Assembly (NCBI RefSeq): GCF_050859025.1 | Contig: NZ_CP138200.1 | Span: 496,001 to 560,000, forward strand | DNA from: Wukongibacter sp050859025 | Lineage (GTDB): Bacteria; Bacillota; Clostridia; Peptostreptococcales; Caminicellaceae | Direction: 5' to 3' | DNA: 64,000 nucleotides | Position numbers and translations under genes: made by a program | Shown: one piece after another, positions 32,863 through 40,995 of the stretch | Layout of the letters: each line of letters opens with the position of its first letter | Position numbering within the stretch: the first letter of the stretch is position 1 | Notes under the pieces: model-generated | Told to the model about the DNA's origin: nothing | What the model saw: only the letters and a program-made list of their open reading frames with translations | Database searches by the model: none

Positions 32863-33531
32863 ATGAGAAGAAAAAAAATGTATATCGTATTGGTAATTGT
32901 TTTTGGACTTATCACATCTTTGATATCAATGTATATATCTGATGTTTACAAGAATCGAGAGAGCTTTAAGGAGAATCTGATTAGATTTCATGTTATAGCA
33001 AACAGCGATGCTTCCTTTGACCAAGCACTTAAGCTTAAGGTAAGGGACAAAATTCTAAAGGAAATGGGTAAAAGATTTGAAACAGATGATATATTAATAG
33101 CAAAGGAAATCATAAAGGAAAACACAGACTATATTGAAAAGATAGCAATAGAGGAGATAAATAGAAACGGATTTAATTATTCGGTTAAGGTAGCATTGGA
33201 AGAGCACGAGTTTCCAACAAAAAATTATGGAAGTATAACTCTACCAGCAGGAGATTATGAAGCACTTAGAGTAGTAATAGGAAATGGCGAAGGGAAAAAC
33301 TGGTGGTGTGTATTATTCCCACCCCTATGCTTTATAGATGTAAAGCAAGGGCTTACGGATGAAAAAACAAAGGGAAAATTGCAGGAAGTATTGTCAGAAG
33401 ATGAATACAATATGATTAGCAGTGCAGCATCTCAGGAAGGAAAGCTGCCTATAAAACTTAAATTTAAGATAGTAGATATTCTTGAAAAATCAAAGTGGAA
33501 ATTGAGTAAAATAATAGGATGGAAAAGATAA
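32863..33531 (+). CDS. spoIIR: Stage II sporulation protein R
   Basis: A 222-residue secreted signalling protein. Made in the forespore, it activates the SpoIIGA protease so that pro-sigma-E is processed in the mother cell. An N-terminal signal/anchor helix (residues 7-27) is followed by LIRFHVIANSDASFDQALKL and NWWCVLFPPLCFIDV, both diagnostic. GGGGGAATT leader before the ATG. A clear sigma-F promoter was not identified by eye. A weak terminator hairpin follows. Confidence 0.95.
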   Translation: MRRKKMYIVLVIVFGLITSLISMYISDVYKNRESFKENLIRFHVIANSDASFDQALKLKVRDKILKEMGKRFETDDILIAKEIIKENTDYIEKIAIEEINRNGFNYSVKVALEEHEFPTKNYGSITLPAGDYEALRVVIGNGEGKNWWCVLFPPLCFIDVKQGLTDEKTKGKLQEVLSEDEYNMISSAASQEGKLPIKLKFKIVDILEKSKWKLSKIIGWKR

Positions 33532-33691
33532 GTCGCCAAAGAGCGGCTTCTTTTATTTAATGTAATTTCTGGAATAAAAATTTGACTAAAGCGATGGAAT
33601 TCGATATGAAGAAGTTTAAATTTTGTTCATTTAATGAATAAACAGATTTACTAATACAAAAAATAACTATGAATTTAAAAAAAGTAAAATA

Positions 33692-33794
33692 TATAGAGTT
33701 ACTAGTAAAGCTTAATTTCTACATTCTCAAATATTTAAGGTGTTTAGGAGGTTTAGGGAATGCATAGATTAAAGTCTTTGTTAGAATCTTTATA
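33692..33794. repeat. R1 repeat, diverged copy upstream of sleB
   Basis: TATAGAGTTACTAGTAAAGC to TTAGAATCTTTATA; arms still pair but the centre has changed. An ATG at 33760 inside it opens a false N-terminal extension of sleB. Confidence 0.65.
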
Positions 33795-33819
33795 TGGCAA
33801 AATAGGGAGGAGGGAAATT

Positions 33820-34536
33820 TTGAAAAAAATTACCGCCATAGTTTGCTTAAGCTTAATACTACTATTTAGTGCTTCGGTTTTTGCAATGGATATTTATTGG
33901 GGCAGGGCATCAGCTCAAGAAACCCTTTATTGGGGAGCTAGAGGTGAAGAAGTAAGGATTCTTCAGCAGACTCTTAAAAAATGGGGATATTATGATGGAC
34001 CTATAGATAGTGTCTATGGAGGAGGAACCTTTACAGCCGTTAAAGCTTTTCAGAAAAAAAATGGACTGTCGGTAGATGGTGTTGTCGGACCACAGACAGC
34101 AAAGGCATTGGGACTTAGGATAGATGGTAATAAGCCAGGTGCTGACAAAGCAAAATATACATCGGGGAGTGCAGGAATATCTAGAAATGAAGATATAACC
34201 CTGTTGGCAAAGGCAATTACTGGAGAAGCAAGAGGAGAACCATATAAAGGACAGGTTGCAGTTGGGGCAGTAATACTGAATAGAGTAAAAAGCCCTAAAT
34301 TTCCAAATACAATAGCTGGAGTAATATATCAGCCAGGAGCCTTTACAGCTGTTTCCGATGGGCAGATAAATTTACCACCTGTGGATAGCTGTACAAAGGC
34401 AGCTAGAGATGCTATGAACGGCTGGGACCCTACCTATGGTACCCTCTATTATTGGAATCCAGCAACGGCAACAAGTAAATGGATATGGAGCCGTGAGGTA
34501 ACAGTAAAAATAGGAAAACACTGGTTTGGAAACTAA
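33820..34536 (+). CDS. sleB: Spore cortex-lytic enzyme SleB
   Basis: A 238-residue germination enzyme that cleaves cortex peptidoglycan (lytic transglycosylase acting on muramic-lactam cortex). Signal peptide (KKITAIVCLSLILLFSASVFA), PG-binding domain (about residues 35-95, GARGEEVRILQQTLKKWGYY) and Hydrolase_2 domain (about 120-238, with catalytic Glu in AKAITGEARGEPYKGQ). The start is TTG at 33820 with GGGAGGAGGG five bases upstream. It forms an operon with ypeB, 17 bp downstream. Confidence 0.95.
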   Translation: MKKITAIVCLSLILLFSASVFAMDIYWGRASAQETLYWGARGEEVRILQQTLKKWGYYDGPIDSVYGGGTFTAVKAFQKKNGLSVDGVVGPQTAKALGLRIDGNKPGADKAKYTSGSAGISRNEDITLLAKAITGEARGEPYKGQVAVGAVILNRVKSPKFPNTIAGVIYQPGAFTAVSDGQINLPPVDSCTKAARDAMNGWDPTYGTLYYWNPATATSKWIWSREVTVKIGKHWFGN

Positions 34537-34553
34537 AAGAGGGGAGGTAAGGT

Positions 34554-35921
34554 ATGAAAAGAAGAAATGTATCTATTATTGTACTGGTTATAGCCACTTT
34601 AGTAAGTGTTGGTTGGGGAACTATGCAGTATAGGGAGAAGGACAGATACTATACATTCTTAGATAATCAATTTCAAAGAATGTTCTATGATTTAGTTGGA
34701 AGCGTTGAAACTATTTCTACAGATATATCAAAGCTGTTAGTTTCATCCCAAGAGAAGGAAAATATAGTTCTGTACTCAAATATTCTAATGAATGCATATA
34801 ATGCTCAGGACAACTTATCACAGCTTCCTATTAGTCATGGTGAAATAAGCAAGATAGAGAAGTTTTTAAATCAGGTAGGAGACTATACCTTTGCTTTATC
34901 GAGGAAAAGTCTTAATGGAGACCAGCTTACGGAAAAGGATATAGCGAACCTTGAGAAGCTTCAAAGTTATGCTGTAGACCTAGGAAAAGACCTCCATGAG
35001 CTTCACGATAAAGCTTTAAAAGGAAAGGTCTGGAAGGGAGAGCTTAATCGAAAAGGCAAAAATAAGCTTAGTAAAGCAGCAAAGGAAAAAAGCCAGATTC
35101 AGACTCAATTAGTTAAATATCAAGAGCGTATGGTTGAGTATCCAGAGCTTATATATGATGGACCCTTCTCAGAACATGCAATTCAAGGGATGAAGCCTAG
35201 GCTTGAAGGAAAAAAAATAAGTGAAGAAGAAGCTAAAAAAAGGGCAATAGAATTTATTGGTGGAGGTACCGTAGAAAAAACAAGTAAAAGTGAAGAGAAT
35301 GATAGTAAGATAAGCACATATAGCTTTACATTAAAGCCTAAGAATAAAGAGAAGGAAAAGCAAAATCCTATCTATATTGACATTAGCAAGGCCGGGGGTA
35401 AGCCGATATTAATGTTAAATAATAGAAATATAAATAAATCTAACATATCAGGGCCTAAAGCAGTAGAAATTGCTTCAAAGTTTTTAGACGAAAAAGGTTT
35501 TAAAGATATGAAGCCTACATTTAGCCTTATGAATGATAATGTTATGGTATTAAACTATGTATATGTGCAGGATGATGTAATAATATATCCGGACCTTATA
35601 AAGGTGAAGGTAGCATTAGATAATGGAACAATAGTAGGTTTTGATGCAACAAAATTTTTAACTTCAAACTATAAACGAAAGATCACTGAGCCAGAGCTAA
35701 GTCCAGAGCAGGCCAGAGAAAAGGTAAGCATTAGGGTAGAAACAACAGAAAAACCAAGACTCTGTTATATACCCACACCATATCTTAAAGAAATATATTG
35801 CTATGAATTTGAAGCAAAGTATAAAGGAGACACATTTTTTATATACATAAACGCAAAAACAGGGGTAGAAGAAAAAATATTTAAGCTCATAAAACGTGAA
35901 AATGGAACCTTGATGATTTAG
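34554..35921 (+). CDS. ypeB: Germination protein YpeB
   Basis: A 455-residue protein that stabilises SleB in the spore, the two being mutually dependent. An N-terminal membrane helix (residues 5-23, SIIVLVIATLVSVGWG) comes first, then a helical region, then PepSY-type repeats (KISEEEAKKRAIEFIG, GPKAVEIASKFLDEKG, SPEQAREKVSIRVE). GGGGAGG ribosome site. The next feature is a terminator. Confidence 0.93.
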   Translation: MKRRNVSIIVLVIATLVSVGWGTMQYREKDRYYTFLDNQFQRMFYDLVGSVETISTDISKLLVSSQEKENIVLYSNILMNAYNAQDNLSQLPISHGEISKIEKFLNQVGDYTFALSRKSLNGDQLTEKDIANLEKLQSYAVDLGKDLHELHDKALKGKVWKGELNRKGKNKLSKAAKEKSQIQTQLVKYQERMVEYPELIYDGPFSEHAIQGMKPRLEGKKISEEEAKKRAIEFIGGGTVEKTSKSEENDSKISTYSFTLKPKNKEKEKQNPIYIDISKAGGKPILMLNNRNINKSNISGPKAVEIASKFLDEKGFKDMKPTFSLMNDNVMVLNYVYVQDDVIIYPDLIKVKVALDNGTIVGFDATKFLTSNYKRKITEPELSPEQAREKVSIRVETTEKPRLCYIPTPYLKEIYCYEFEAKYKGDTFFIYINAKTGVEEKIFKLIKRENGTLMI

Positions 35922-35969
35922 AAAATTCTGAGGCAAATGCCTTGGGATTTTGTGAAAGAAAAATCTGAC

Positions 35970-36004
35970 AAAAACGAGGAGCGTTCAATGCTTCCTCGTT
36001 TTTG
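35970..36004 (+). terminator. Terminator of sleB-ypeB
   Basis: AAAAACGAGGA / TCCTCGTTTTT stem with a 12-nt loop. Confidence 0.88.
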
Positions 36005-36068
36005 TTGTATCTTTTCAAGAAAACATTTGAATAATAAAATTAATAATTATAGAATAAGAATATATAAA

Positions 36069-36134
36069 CCCGAATTATTCATGAAAAATTTAAAATCACT
36101 TGCACCCTTTCAAATTTTTTATGAATAATCCGGG
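36069..36134. repeat. Strong inverted repeat before ddl
   Basis: CCCGAATTATTCATGAAAAA with ATTT pairs with a right arm ending ATGAATAATCCGGG; about 20 of 22 bp match around a 20-nt loop. It lies 26 bp before the ddl start. One arm has a relative at 28483-28512. Confidence 0.7.
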
Positions 36135-36160
36135 CTAAAATAGTTTTGGAGGCAAATTAT

Positions 36161-37270
36161 ATGAATAGAAAAGTAAATGTTGGTGTTATTTTCGGCGGCA
36201 AGTCTGCTGAGCATGAAGTATCTTTAATGTCTGCAACTGCTATAATAAATGCTATAGATAAAGAAAAGTATAACGTAGTTCCTATTGGCATAACAAAAGA
36301 AGGAAGCTGGATGCTGTATAGCGGTCCTATAGAACAAATTGAAAGCGGTGAGTGGGAAGGAATATCAAATAAGCTATTAAAGGATAAACCTAAAGAAAAT
36401 GTCTTTTCTATTATTCCAGTTGGAAAAGAAGATCATAGTATTGAGCAGGTTGTTCCTATGGGATTGGCAAATAAAATAGATGTTATATTTCCTGCACTTC
36501 ATGGTCCCTATGGAGAAGATGGAACTATACAAGGACTTTTGGAAATGGCTGATATCCCCTATGTTGGAGCTGGAGTCTTAGCATCATCCCTTTGTATGGA
36601 TAAGATATACGCAAAAAAATTATTTGAACTAGAGGGATTAAGTGTTGTAGAATATGTTGTAGTATTAAGAAATAAACTAAAGAAGAATATGGGTGAGTAT
36701 ATTGCTGAAATAGAAGAAAAATTTGAATATCCTGTCTTTATAAAGCCCGCAAATCTTGGCTCAAGCGTAGGAATTACAAAGGCCCATGATAGGGATGAGA
36801 TGATAAAGGGTCTAAATGAAGCAGCAAAATACGATAGAAGAATCCTAGTTGAAAGAAGTATAGAATGTAGAGAAATAGAATGTGCGGTGTTGGGAAATGA
36901 TGACCCAATGGCATCAGTAGTAGGAGAAATTGTACCTTCCCATGAATTTTATGATTATGAAGCCAAGTACTTTGATGATGGAAAATCAAAACTAATAATT
37001 CCTGCCGATATTCCAAAGAATAAATCCGAAGAAGTAAGACAGATGGCTATAATTGCATATAAGGCTTTAGACTGTACAGGATTGTCAAGGGTAGACTTTT
37101 TTCTTGAAAAGGAAACGAATAAAATATATATAAATGAAATAAATACAATGCCGGGTTTTACTAAATATAGTATGTATCCACTATTATGGCAAGAAACGGG
37201 TTTGCCCTATGACAAACTTATAGATAAGCTTATAAAGCTTGCACTTGAGAGATATGATGATAGGTACTAG
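36161..37270 (+). CDS. ddl: D-alanine--D-alanine ligase
   Basis: A 369-residue ATP-grasp enzyme that makes the D-Ala-D-Ala dipeptide for peptidoglycan. The motifs VGVIFGGKSAEHEVSLMSA, FPALHGPYGEDGTIQGLLE, KPANLGSSVGI and EINTMPGFTKYSMYP are complete, so it should be active and make D-Ala-D-Ala rather than D-Ala-D-lactate (Tyr in the omega-loop EFYDYEAKY). The ATG at 36161 follows GGAGG; the earlier TTG is rejected. A large inverted repeat lies upstream. Confidence 0.95.
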   Translation: MNRKVNVGVIFGGKSAEHEVSLMSATAIINAIDKEKYNVVPIGITKEGSWMLYSGPIEQIESGEWEGISNKLLKDKPKENVFSIIPVGKEDHSIEQVVPMGLANKIDVIFPALHGPYGEDGTIQGLLEMADIPYVGAGVLASSLCMDKIYAKKLFELEGLSVVEYVVVLRNKLKKNMGEYIAEIEEKFEYPVFIKPANLGSSVGITKAHDRDEMIKGLNEAAKYDRRILVERSIECREIECAVLGNDDPMASVVGEIVPSHEFYDYEAKYFDDGKSKLIIPADIPKNKSEEVRQMAIIAYKALDCTGLSRVDFFLEKETNKIYINEINTMPGFTKYSMYPLLWQETGLPYDKLIDKLIKLALERYDDRY

Positions 37271-37329
37271 ATTATTGACCTAAGAGGGTATAGCTGGTGT
37301 GCAGCAGTTAAAAATTGGAGGATAAGAAG

Positions 37330-37746
37330 ATGAAGAATGTAATACTAAAGATAACAGGAAGTCAAATGCCTGCCGGGGAAGAGGAAGATTTAATTGAATT
37401 AATGACAGAAGGTAAGGTATATGAAAAGGAAAATGCGACCTATCTAGTTTATGAGGAATCTGAATTATCAGGAATGGAAGGGTGTACTACAACCTTAAAG
37501 CTTATAGAAGATAAGATCATAATGAAGAGATTTGGCAATGCTACTTCACAGCTAATATTTGAAAAGGGGAAAAGACATGTTTCAAACTATAACACACCCT
37601 ATGGTAACTTTAGAATGGAAATACTTACAAAGGAAGTAGAGTATTCTATTGATGAAAACTATAAAGGAACCATATCTCTAGAATATAGAATGAGTATTCA
37701 AGGACTTTCAGAAGGAACTAATAGGCTTCATATAGAGATTATTTAG
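37330..37746 (+). CDS. DUF1934 (YwiB-like) beta-barrel protein
   Basis: A 138-residue small lipocalin-like protein of the YwiB family, function unknown. Conserved features include LIELMTEGKVYEKENATYLVYEESELSGMEG in part, TTTLKLIEDKIIMKRFG and TPYGNFRMEI. In many Firmicutes ywiB stands directly before argS; here an ArgRS-like gene follows with overlapping signals (its ribosome site begins in the TAG stop). Start ATG at 37330 after GGAGG. Confidence 0.9.
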   Translation: MKNVILKITGSQMPAGEEEDLIELMTEGKVYEKENATYLVYEESELSGMEGCTTTLKLIEDKIIMKRFGNATSQLIFEKGKRHVSNYNTPYGNFRMEILTKEVEYSIDENYKGTISLEYRMSIQGLSEGTNRLHIEII

Positions 37747-37758
37747 AGGTGATATAAA

Positions 37759-38922
37759 ATCAAACAAAAGCTAAAAAATATTATGAAACAAGCAATAGAG
37801 GAGATAACAGATATTTCTTTAGACATAGAAGAAATAAATATAGATATTTCAAAAAGAAATGAACATGGAGACTTCACTTCCAATATTGCTATGAAACTAT
37901 CAAGTAAAGCAAATATGAAACCGCAGGAGCTTGGCATAAGAATAAAGGATAAGCTCGTTTCACTATATGATTTTATAGAAGATATACAAATCGTAGGGCC
38001 AGGCTTTGTCAATTTCTTTATAAAGGAAGAGAGCTTTATCAAGGAGAGTTTACAAGCTATAGAAAATGGTGAATTCAAAAAAATAGAGCTAGAAAGAAAA
38101 AATGTAAATATAATTATGTTGCTAGATGATTTGAACAATATTCTTAAACTGCAAAACCTTAGGGCATTTATAAATATGTATTATCTAGGAAATATATATA
38201 GTTTTGCTGGATGCGAATCAAAAAGGATAGTGTTGGTAAAGAATTATGAAGACAGCCAAAATATAGTGAATTTTTTACCAGACCTTAAGAAAGTAGAAAT
38301 AACTAAGAACCCAAGGGTATTACAGGAAGGCATAGTGTTTTGCCATAAATCAAACCAAGGATTATTTGAGGAAAGGGATCAGGTAAGGCTGGTAATAGAA
38401 GATGCTACTTTACAAAAAAATGGCTTCGAGGTGTATAATGTCACTCCAAATGGGTTGTGTGAAGAAATTGGCTTTGAAAGAATTAAATACACTCTTGCAA
38501 ATAAATCAATAGCTAAAGAAGCAATTATAGAATTAACAAAAAATGATCTAAGGTATATTCAATATCCCTATAGCAGAATAAGCTCTATAATAAACATACT
38601 AAAAAATGAAGGAATAGACATAGATAATATAGAGGATTTTAAAGAAGATTACCTGAAAAATCCTATGGAGCAACAAATTTTAAAGAAGATACTAGGCTTT
38701 AAAGATGCTGTAAATGATTCTATAAATCAAAATCAGCCCTATAGGTTTATAAAATATGCTAATGAACTATGCGCAATATTTTACAAAATAAATGAGAGAA
38801 CTTTATTTAGACAGCTACAGCCAGAAAAGCTGATAGCGCTTTTGAAGCTACTAAATTGTGTTAAGATAGCTATGAAGGAAATATTGACTATATTGGATCT
38901 GCCTATTTACGAAAAGATGTAA
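37759..38922 (+). CDS. ArgRS-like pseudoenzyme without HIGH/KMSKS motifs
   Basis: A 387-residue relative of arginyl-tRNA synthetase. The N-terminal Add1-like domain is clear (HGDFTSNIAMKLS), as is the C-terminal anticodon-binding domain (YSRISSIINILKNEG, then PIYEKM at the end). The catalytic core is shortened (a normal ArgRS has about 560 residues) and degenerate: the HIGH region reads ILKLQNLRAF and no KMSKS is seen. It cannot be an active synthetase. It occupies the usual argS place after ywiB. AGAGGTGA lies 6 bases before ATC 37759 (IKQKLKNI), so an AUC start is likely; the ATG at 37783 has no ribosome site. Role unknown; tRNA-Arg binding is possible. Confidence 0.85.
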   Translation: MKQKLKNIMKQAIEEITDISLDIEEINIDISKRNEHGDFTSNIAMKLSSKANMKPQELGIRIKDKLVSLYDFIEDIQIVGPGFVNFFIKEESFIKESLQAIENGEFKKIELERKNVNIIMLLDDLNNILKLQNLRAFINMYYLGNIYSFAGCESKRIVLVKNYEDSQNIVNFLPDLKKVEITKNPRVLQEGIVFCHKSNQGLFEERDQVRLVIEDATLQKNGFEVYNVTPNGLCEEIGFERIKYTLANKSIAKEAIIELTKNDLRYIQYPYSRISSIINILKNEGIDIDNIEDFKEDYLKNPMEQQILKKILGFKDAVNDSINQNQPYRFIKYANELCAIFYKINERTLFRQLQPEKLIALLKLLNCVKIAMKEILTILDLPIYEKM

Positions 38923-38929
38923 AGGAAAT

Positions 38930-38971
38930 AAAGCGACAACAGTCAAGTGACAGCAGTCGCCTTTATTTTAT
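38930..38971 (+). terminator. Terminator after the ArgRS-like gene
   Basis: AAAGCGAC / GTCGCCTTT stem with T-rich tail. Confidence 0.65.
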
Positions 38972-39032
38972 CTTGTGTGATGAAAATTCGGCATTAATAG
39001 CTGAAAAATCGGCACATATGAAAGGAGAGGCT

Positions 39033-40424
39033 ATGGAAAATTTACTAAATGAAAAAAATATTGATATAATTTTAGATTATGTTAGTGATGGTATTCAAGT
39101 TATAGATACGAATGGTAAGCTGGTTTATTGTAATAGAGCTGCTGCAATTCTAGATGATATAAATAGAGCTGATGTAATGGGAAAGCATCTGTTCCATATC
39201 TATCCATCCCTAGAGGAGCAGACCAGCTTTACCTTTAAGGTACTTAGAACAGGAATAGCTATATATGATGTCCAGCAAACCTATATGAACTATAAGGGAA
39301 AGAAAATCACTACAATAAACTCAACACTGCCTATAAAGGTAAGGGATAAAATAGTTGGAGCCATTGAAATATCGAGAAATATTACTGATGTTAAGGCCCT
39401 ATCGGAAAAGCTTATAGATCTTCAAAATAAAATATATGGAGGAAAGGATAGGGAAAGCATAAAAAGCGATGAAGTAAAGTATGTCTTTGAAGATATAATA
39501 GGTAATAGTAGGGAGATTTTAAAAATGAAATCCTTAGGAGTAAAGGCATCAATGACATCATCGCCAATCCTTGTTTATGGAGATACTGGTACGGGTAAAG
39601 AGCTTTTGGTACAAGCCATACACAATGCTGGAAGAAGAAGAAATAAATCCTTTGTTGCTCAAAACTGTGCTGCCCTACCCTCTAATCTACTAGAGGGGAT
39701 ATTGTTTGGAACCGTTAAAGGAAGCTTTACCGATGCTGCCGATAGGCCTGGATTGTTTGAGCTTGCCAACGGTGGAACCCTATTCTTAGACGAGATAAAC
39801 TCTATGCCACCCCTGCTACAAGCAAAGCTACTCAGAGTCCTGCAAGACGGTAGGATAAGAAGGCTGGGAGATATAAAAACCACCAAGGTAGATGTAAGGA
39901 TTATTGCAGCCACTAACGTAGCCCCAGAGGCTGCAGTTGAAAGAGGTGACCTAAGAAAGGATTTATACTATAGAATAAATACAATAACTATTGACATACC
40001 TGATCTAAAGGATAGAAAGGAAGATATACCCCTTCTAACAGAGCATTTCATAGAAAAGTACAATAGAAGGATATATAGAAATGTAAAGGGAATATCGGGA
40101 GAAGTAGCTTCAACCTTTCAAAGATATGATTGGCCGGGGAATGTAAGGGAGCTTGAACACGTTATTGAAGGAGCTTTGAATATAATAGACGGAGACATAA
40201 TAACCCTAGAATATCTTCCTCAAAAACTAATAAGATTCCATAAAGATATGAATATAGAAGTCGTAGACAACGAACTACCCTTGAAGGATGCTATAGAAAA
40301 CCTTGAAAAAACAATGATAAGAGATGCACTCAAAAAGACCGATGAAAATATAAGCCAGGCAGCCTCTATGTTAAAGATACCTAGGCAGACGCTGCAATAT
40401 AAGATAAAGAAGTATGGGATATGA
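39033..40424 (+). CDS. Sigma-54-dependent transcription activator (PAS-AAA-Fis)
   Basis: A 463-residue enhancer-binding protein. PAS domain (about residues 8-120, IQVIDTNGKLVYCNRAAA), AAA+ domain (about 150-380; Walker A GDTGTGKEL, sigma-54-contact loop VKGSFTDAADRPGLFE, Walker B GGTLFLDEINSM, arginine region) and a Fis-type helix-turn-helix (about 425-463, NISQAASMLKIPRQTLQYKI). The contact loop reads GSFTDA rather than the usual GAFTGA. The start ATG has AAAGGAG upstream. It stands just before the lysine operon, whose promoter is of the -24/-12 type, so it is the probable activator, sensing a small molecule through PAS. Confidence 0.93.
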   Translation: MENLLNEKNIDIILDYVSDGIQVIDTNGKLVYCNRAAAILDDINRADVMGKHLFHIYPSLEEQTSFTFKVLRTGIAIYDVQQTYMNYKGKKITTINSTLPIKVRDKIVGAIEISRNITDVKALSEKLIDLQNKIYGGKDRESIKSDEVKYVFEDIIGNSREILKMKSLGVKASMTSSPILVYGDTGTGKELLVQAIHNAGRRRNKSFVAQNCAALPSNLLEGILFGTVKGSFTDAADRPGLFELANGGTLFLDEINSMPPLLQAKLLRVLQDGRIRRLGDIKTTKVDVRIIAATNVAPEAAVERGDLRKDLYYRINTITIDIPDLKDRKEDIPLLTEHFIEKYNRRIYRNVKGISGEVASTFQRYDWPGNVRELEHVIEGALNIIDGDIITLEYLPQKLIRFHKDMNIEVVDNELPLKDAIENLEKTMIRDALKKTDENISQAASMLKIPRQTLQYKIKKYGI

Positions 40425-40451
40425 AATAGCTAAAGGCTAAGGATAAAAATG

Positions 40452-40514
40452 TGACCCCGGGACTGACCGATCTGGCAGGTGTTCTCAGTGTGGCTGGGGG
40501 GTCTGTCCCTCTTT
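40452..40514 (+). terminator. Terminator of the activator gene
   Basis: GGGACTGACC / GGTCTGTCCC stem, GC-rich, followed by TCTTT. Confidence 0.65.
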
Positions 40515-40516
40515 CA

Positions 40517-40570
40517 TAGAAGTGTTCATTATTTTATTTGAATTTTATTTCATTCTAATGTTGGTGACCT
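40517..40570. repeat. R3 repeat copy
   Basis: Matches 9487-9540 over about 54 bp (GTTCATTATTTTATTTGAAT, TTGGTGACCTGTAT). Confidence 0.75.
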
Positions 40571-40603
40571 GTATAAATTAAAGTTTTGACTGGAATCTCT
40601 ATA
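40570..40603. repeat. R1 repeat, partial (one arm)
   Basis: GTATAAATTAAAGTTTTGAC then TGGAATCTCTATA, fused to R3. Confidence 0.75.
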
Positions 40604-40811
40604 AAAACAAAACAACTCAAAAATCTTCGAAATATGTAAAAAATGACCTGCCCAATTTTCTCTGATGCCCAAAAATCAGCACCAAAAACGAAATACTCAC
40701 CCACGATTATAATTTTTCCACTTTTGCAAATATTAATAAAAGCCAGAAAAAAGGCTATGGGGAAAGCGATTTCTTTGCATGATTCAACCTATTCTATAGG
40801 ATAAATATCTT

Positions 40812-40826
40812 TGGCATGACAATTGC
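40812..40826 (+). promoter_or_regulatory. Sigma-54 promoter of the lysine operon
   Basis: TGGCATGACAATTGC: GG and GC are 12 bp apart as in the -24/-12 consensus TGGCACGnnnnTTGC. 170 bp before the kdd start. Confidence 0.88.
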
Positions 40827-40865
40827 GTTAAAAAATGTCGAAGATAAATGACAACATTTTATCAT

Positions 40866-40905
40866 AAAAAAGTCTTTGATGAAGATTTTCAAAGATGACT
40901 TTTTT
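40866..40905 (+). promoter_or_regulatory. Leader terminator (attenuator candidate) before kdd
   Basis: Between the sigma-54 promoter and kdd: AAGTC-TTTGA / TCAAA-GAT-GACTT stem followed by T6, an intrinsic terminator inside the leader. A second pairing set (40909-40967) follows in which ACACATA can pair with either of two downstream TATGTGT copies. Confidence 0.5.
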
Positions 40906-40995
40906 GAAACACATAAGGGAAAATTATATGTGTATATAATTTAAGTCGTTTATAATTTCCTATGTGTCATAAAAAAATATGGGGGTATGATAAAA

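Noticed and set aside
33760..33819. ATG at 33760 as the sleB start (adds 20 residues)
   Set aside because: The extension is read from an R1 repeat; the TTG at 33820 has a far better ribosome site and begins a normal signal peptide.
35937..36128. 63-codon plus-strand frame after ypeB
   Set aside because: It spans a terminator and the ddl inverted repeat.
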